Source: Alishewanella longhuensis
GTDB lineage: Bacteria > Pseudomonadota > Gammaproteobacteria > Enterobacterales > Alteromonadaceae
NCBI RefSeq assembly: GCF_014653435.1
Contig: NZ_BNAO01000007.1
Location: 92,538-156,537 of the forward strand
Direction: 5' to 3'
Length of the DNA stretch: 64,000 nt
Shown here: piece after piece, positions 61,400 to 64,000 of the stretch
Layout: every line of letters starts with the position of its first letter
How positions within the stretch are numbered: the first letter of the stretch is position 1
The notes under the pieces: generated by a model
Databases searched by the model: none
What the model saw: the letters and a program-made list of their open reading frames with translations, nothing else
What the model was told of the DNA's origin: nothing
Program-made: the position numbers and the translations under genes

Positions 61400-64000
61400 A
61401 TGGCAAACCGCAGAATTTCGAACAGTGCAAACAGCACCTTTCGCCCCTCCAAACTATGCCGGGCTTTAACCCTGGCAGGTTTGGCCACGCTGCTAAGCAC
61501 GCAGGCCCTGGCGCAAGCTCAGCCAACAGAGCAAACCGAACAACAAAAAGCTGAAGAACAGATTGAAGTTATCTCTGTTGTCGGCAGTTTCCGTGGCAGC
61601 TTAGCCAGCGCCCTTAATCAAAAACGTTTTGAAACCGGCGCTACCGATACCATCAAAGCAGAGGATATCGCAGACTTCCCTGATTTAAACCTAGCGGAGT
61701 CTCTGCAACGTATTCCGGGTGTGGCCATTAGCCGGGTAGCAGGTGAAGGACGGCAAATTTCGGTCCGGGGTTTAGGCCCAGATTTTACCCGGGTACGCAT
61801 TAACGGTATGGAAGCGCAATCGACCAGTGGGGGTACTGATGCCATTGGCGGTGCCAACCGTGGCCGAGGTTTTGACTTTAACACCTTCTCATCAGATTTA
61901 TTTAGCGAGCTAACGGTACGTAAAACTGCCTCTGCCAATGTCGAAGAAGGTTCATTAGGCGCTACCGTTGATTTACGTACTGCCCGCCCCTTTGATTATG
62001 ATGCACTAACCTTTGCTGCCAACGTACAAGCTGGCTATAACGATAAGTCAGAAGAGATCGATCCGAAAGGCTCTTTTTTATTCAGCAATATTAACGAAGA
62101 TGGCACCTTTGGTTACTTAATCTCTGCCGCTTTCTCTGAACGTAATATTCAGGATGAAGGCTTCTCAACGGTACGCTGGAATAATGTCAACGATTTTGGC
62201 AGCTATCGCGGTGCGACCTCTGGCCCGGAGTTAGACGCCATTAACGAAGGTTTTCGCCCTCGTTTACCGCGTTACGACTCTTACATTCATAATGTAAAAC
62301 GCACTGGTTTAGCCACAGCGTTAGAGTACCGACCAAGCCAGGAAACCCGTTTTAATCTAGATATTTTATACTCAAAAGACGATTCCACCCGTCAGGAAGC
62401 CTTTATGCAAGGCATTCTGAACGGTAATGGCCAAACCGGTCCAATGAATGTATTGGATTACGAAATTGATAATACCAATACCGTTACTTATGCCTCTTTT
62501 GAAAACGCGCTGATCCGTAACGAGTTACGCTACGATGAACTTTCTACCGACTTCTTACAGTTCACCCTAAGTGGTCAGCATCAACTTACTGATAACCTAA
62601 AAATCGATGCGATGGTTGGCCGGGCGAAATCTGAATTTGATAACCCGATTCAAACCACGGTTGTTATGGAAAAAGGCGGGCAGAACTTTAGCTACGATTA
62701 CCGCGGCAGCAAGCGCGGCAATCCAGAACTGTTATTTGGTGCTGGTGTATTTGACCCTAACGGCTGGACCACCAACAGCGTGCGTTTGCGCCCACTGGGT
62801 GCTGAGAATACCTTTGATAACGCGGCAGTTAATGTCGAATATATCCTTACCGACGCCCTAACCCTGCGCAGCGGCTTACACTATAAGAAGTTTGAGTTTG
62901 AAACCCGCGAAGCGCGCCGGCAATCTGAAAATGCGGCAGGTGTAGTGATGAGCCCGGATTTAATTAGGCAATACAGTGCCGGCGTAGGCCCCTATGCTAA
63001 CTGGTTAGTACCAGACTTAGCCGCTATCGATGCCCGCTATAATATTTATAGCAATACTGGCGCCTTTGCTGTCAGCACCGATTTTCGGCGGGTAGATAAC
63101 TACTCTGCCGAAGAGAAGACGGTAGGCGCTTATATTCAGTTAGCGTTTGACACTGAGTTTGGCGATACCGGTTTCCGTGGTGATATTGGTGGTCGTTTTA
63201 TTAAAACGGATCAATCATCTACCGCTTGGGCTACTTTAGGTGGCACGCAGCAGCTGATTACTGCAGATCACGATTACAACGAGTTTTTGCCATCCCTTAA
63301 CCTGGTGTTTGAACCGATGGATGACGTGATTATCCGCTTTGGTTACGCGGAAGTGTTAGCTCGTGCTGGCTTAGGTAGCATTCGCCCGAACGTGTCAGTA
63401 TCCGTATCTGGCGGGGCCCGTTCTGTTAGCGGTGGTAACCCAACGTTAGAGCCCACTAAAGCCAAAACTTATGATCTGGGTTTAGAGCTGTACTTCGACA
63501 ACGAATCACTGTTAGGTGTAGCGCTATTCCGGAAAAATATCGACAGCTATGTGCAAGGTTTACGTGAAACCAAACTCTTTACCGACACCGGCTTACCTAT
63601 TCAAGCCGCTATTGACGCCTGTAATGCGGGTCCGGGCTATGGTACAGATTGTAACGAAAACATTGAATGGCAAACCAACACGCCATTAAATGGCCCTGGT
63701 GGCAACCTGTACGGCTTTGAAATTCAGTACCAGATGCCATTTAGCTTCTTACCTGAGTTTTGGAACCGCTTTGGTTTTATCGGTAACTACACCTATGTTA
63801 AAGCGCAAATGGACTACATCAACAATACCGGTGTAGTGCTGGCCACCCGCGATTTACAAGGTTTATCAGAAGCTACCCGCAGTGCGACACTTTACTATGA
63901 AGATGATAAGTTCGCAGCACGGGTATCATTAGCGGATCGCTCTAAGTATCTGACCAATGCCATTGGTCGTGACAATAACGATATGGAAGGCACCAACGCT
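61400..64000 (+). CDS. TonB-dependent receptor (partial, runs off the window)
   Basis: At least 867 residues are present with no stop before 64000. The signal peptide ends near ALAQA (about residue 38). A TonB-box-like IEVISVVG is at about 55, followed by a plug domain with IADFPDLNLAESLQRIPGV and the ISVRGLGPDFTRVRINGME segment, then an outer-membrane beta barrel. It is of the proteobacterial carbohydrate-receptor type (CirA/FecA-like plug, long barrel). The ATG at 61400 has AAGGTGG upstream. Divergence from kduD and the shared operator with GH28 suggest oligogalacturonide uptake. Confidence 0.93.
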   Translation, partial: MANRRISNSANSTFRPSKLCRALTLAGLATLLSTQALAQAQPTEQTEQQKAEEQIEVISVVGSFRGSLASALNQKRFETGATDTIKAEDIADFPDLNLAESLQRIPGVAISRVAGEGRQISVRGLGPDFTRVRINGMEAQSTSGGTDAIGGANRGRGFDFNTFSSDLFSELTVRKTASANVEEGSLGATVDLRTARPFDYDALTFAANVQAGYNDKSEEIDPKGSFLFSNINEDGTFGYLISAAFSERNIQDEGFSTVRWNNVNDFGSYRGATSGPELDAINEGFRPRLPRYDSYIHNVKRTGLATALEYRPSQETRFNLDILYSKDDSTRQEAFMQGILNGNGQTGPMNVLDYEIDNTNTVTYASFENALIRNELRYDELSTDFLQFTLSGQHQLTDNLKIDAMVGRAKSEFDNPIQTTVVMEKGGQNFSYDYRGSKRGNPELLFGAGVFDPNGWTTNSVRLRPLGAENTFDNAAVNVEYILTDALTLRSGLHYKKFEFETREARRQSENAAGVVMSPDLIRQYSAGVGPYANWLVPDLAAIDARYNIYSNTGAFAVSTDFRRVDNYSAEEKTVGAYIQLAFDTEFGDTGFRGDIGGRFIKTDQSSTAWATLGGTQQLITADHDYNEFLPSLNLVFEPMDDVIIRFGYAEVLARAGLGSIRPNVSVSVSGGARSVSGGNPTLEPTKAKTYDLGLELYFDNESLLGVALFRKNIDSYVQGLRETKLFTDTGLPIQAAIDACNAGPGYGTDCNENIEWQTNTPLNGPGGNLYGFEIQYQMPFSFLPEFWNRFGFIGNYTYVKAQMDYINNTGVVLATRDLQGLSEATRSATLYYEDDKFAARVSLADRSKYLTNAIGRDNNDMEGTNA

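Noticed and set aside
61237-61554. A 105-codon frame overlapping the TonB receptor start
   Set aside because: It lies in a different frame, covers the receptor signal peptide and has no family features; the receptor frame is convincing.
1-64000. CRISPR arrays, insertion sequences, prophage or integron features
   Set aside because: No regular repeat-spacer pattern, transposase, integrase or phage gene was seen on either strand.

Overview
The window reads as a chromosome segment from a gammaproteobacterium of the Alteromonadales type, near Rheinheimera, Alishewanella or relatives. That placement is inferred from gene order and protein flavour, not from a marker gene. Support includes ftsH-folP-glmM-tpiA-secG-tRNA-Leu synteny, a carA-carB-greA run, MetJ-type operators, a sigma-32 promoter before dnaK, a TTG-started carA, and a large uronate/pectin block. 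Coding density is high. I see no insertion sequence, phage, integron, CRISPR array or rRNA.

Region 1 (1-11.6 kb) is housekeeping: tRNA-Leu(GAG), secG, tpiA, glmM, folP, ftsH and rlmE on the minus strand, then yhbY, a small unknown protein, the RadD helicase and a very hydrophobic DUF2339 protein. Region 2 (11.8-18.1 kb) holds tRNA-Gly(CCC), an M50 membrane protease, an intergenic trio of 28-30 bp palindromes, a membrane-anchored alpha/beta hydrolase, an ECF-like sigma factor with its own membrane domain, and mesX-mesD, a folate-independent methionine synthase pair behind a MetJ operator. Region 3 (18.2-34.2 kb) contains greA/carB/carA with a possible attenuator, dapB, yqhD, a transporter-acyltransferase fusion, an NhaC-family transporter whose promoter is filled by MetJ boxes (so perhaps a methionine transporter), an M48 lipoprotein protease, dnaJ, dnaK and luxS.

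Region 4 (34.2-44.5 kb) is a four-gene signalling operon: a single-domain response regulator, a membrane histidine kinase, a soluble GAF/multi-PAS histidine kinase, and an Hpt-receiver-receiver-GGEEF diguanylate cyclase. A membrane-associated FAD/Fe-S D-lactate-type dehydrogenase lies beyond it.

Region 5 (44.6-64 kb) is a pectin/galacturonate utilisation locus. Fourteen consecutive minus-strand genes (gapN-like, kdgK, kdgA, a UxuB-type reductase, uxaC, uxaA, GH28, lacI-type, iclR-type, TRAP dctM/Q/P, kduI, kduD) face a TonB-dependent receptor on the plus strand that runs off the window. The proposed flow is: oligogalacturonides enter through the receptor; GH28 (a lipoprotein) releases galacturonate; the TRAP system carries uronates across the inner membrane; UxaC, the reductase and UxaA take galacturonate to KDG; KduI and KduD bring unsaturated products to KDG; KdgK and KdgA give pyruvate and glyceraldehyde-3-phosphate; and the GapN-like enzyme may oxidise the latter with NADP. 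Matching TTGCCACC/GGTGGCAA operators overlap the -35 elements of both the GH28 and receptor promoters, which points to the local LacI-type protein as their regulator. No pectate lyase or oligogalacturonide lyase is visible; these may lie past 64 kb or elsewhere.
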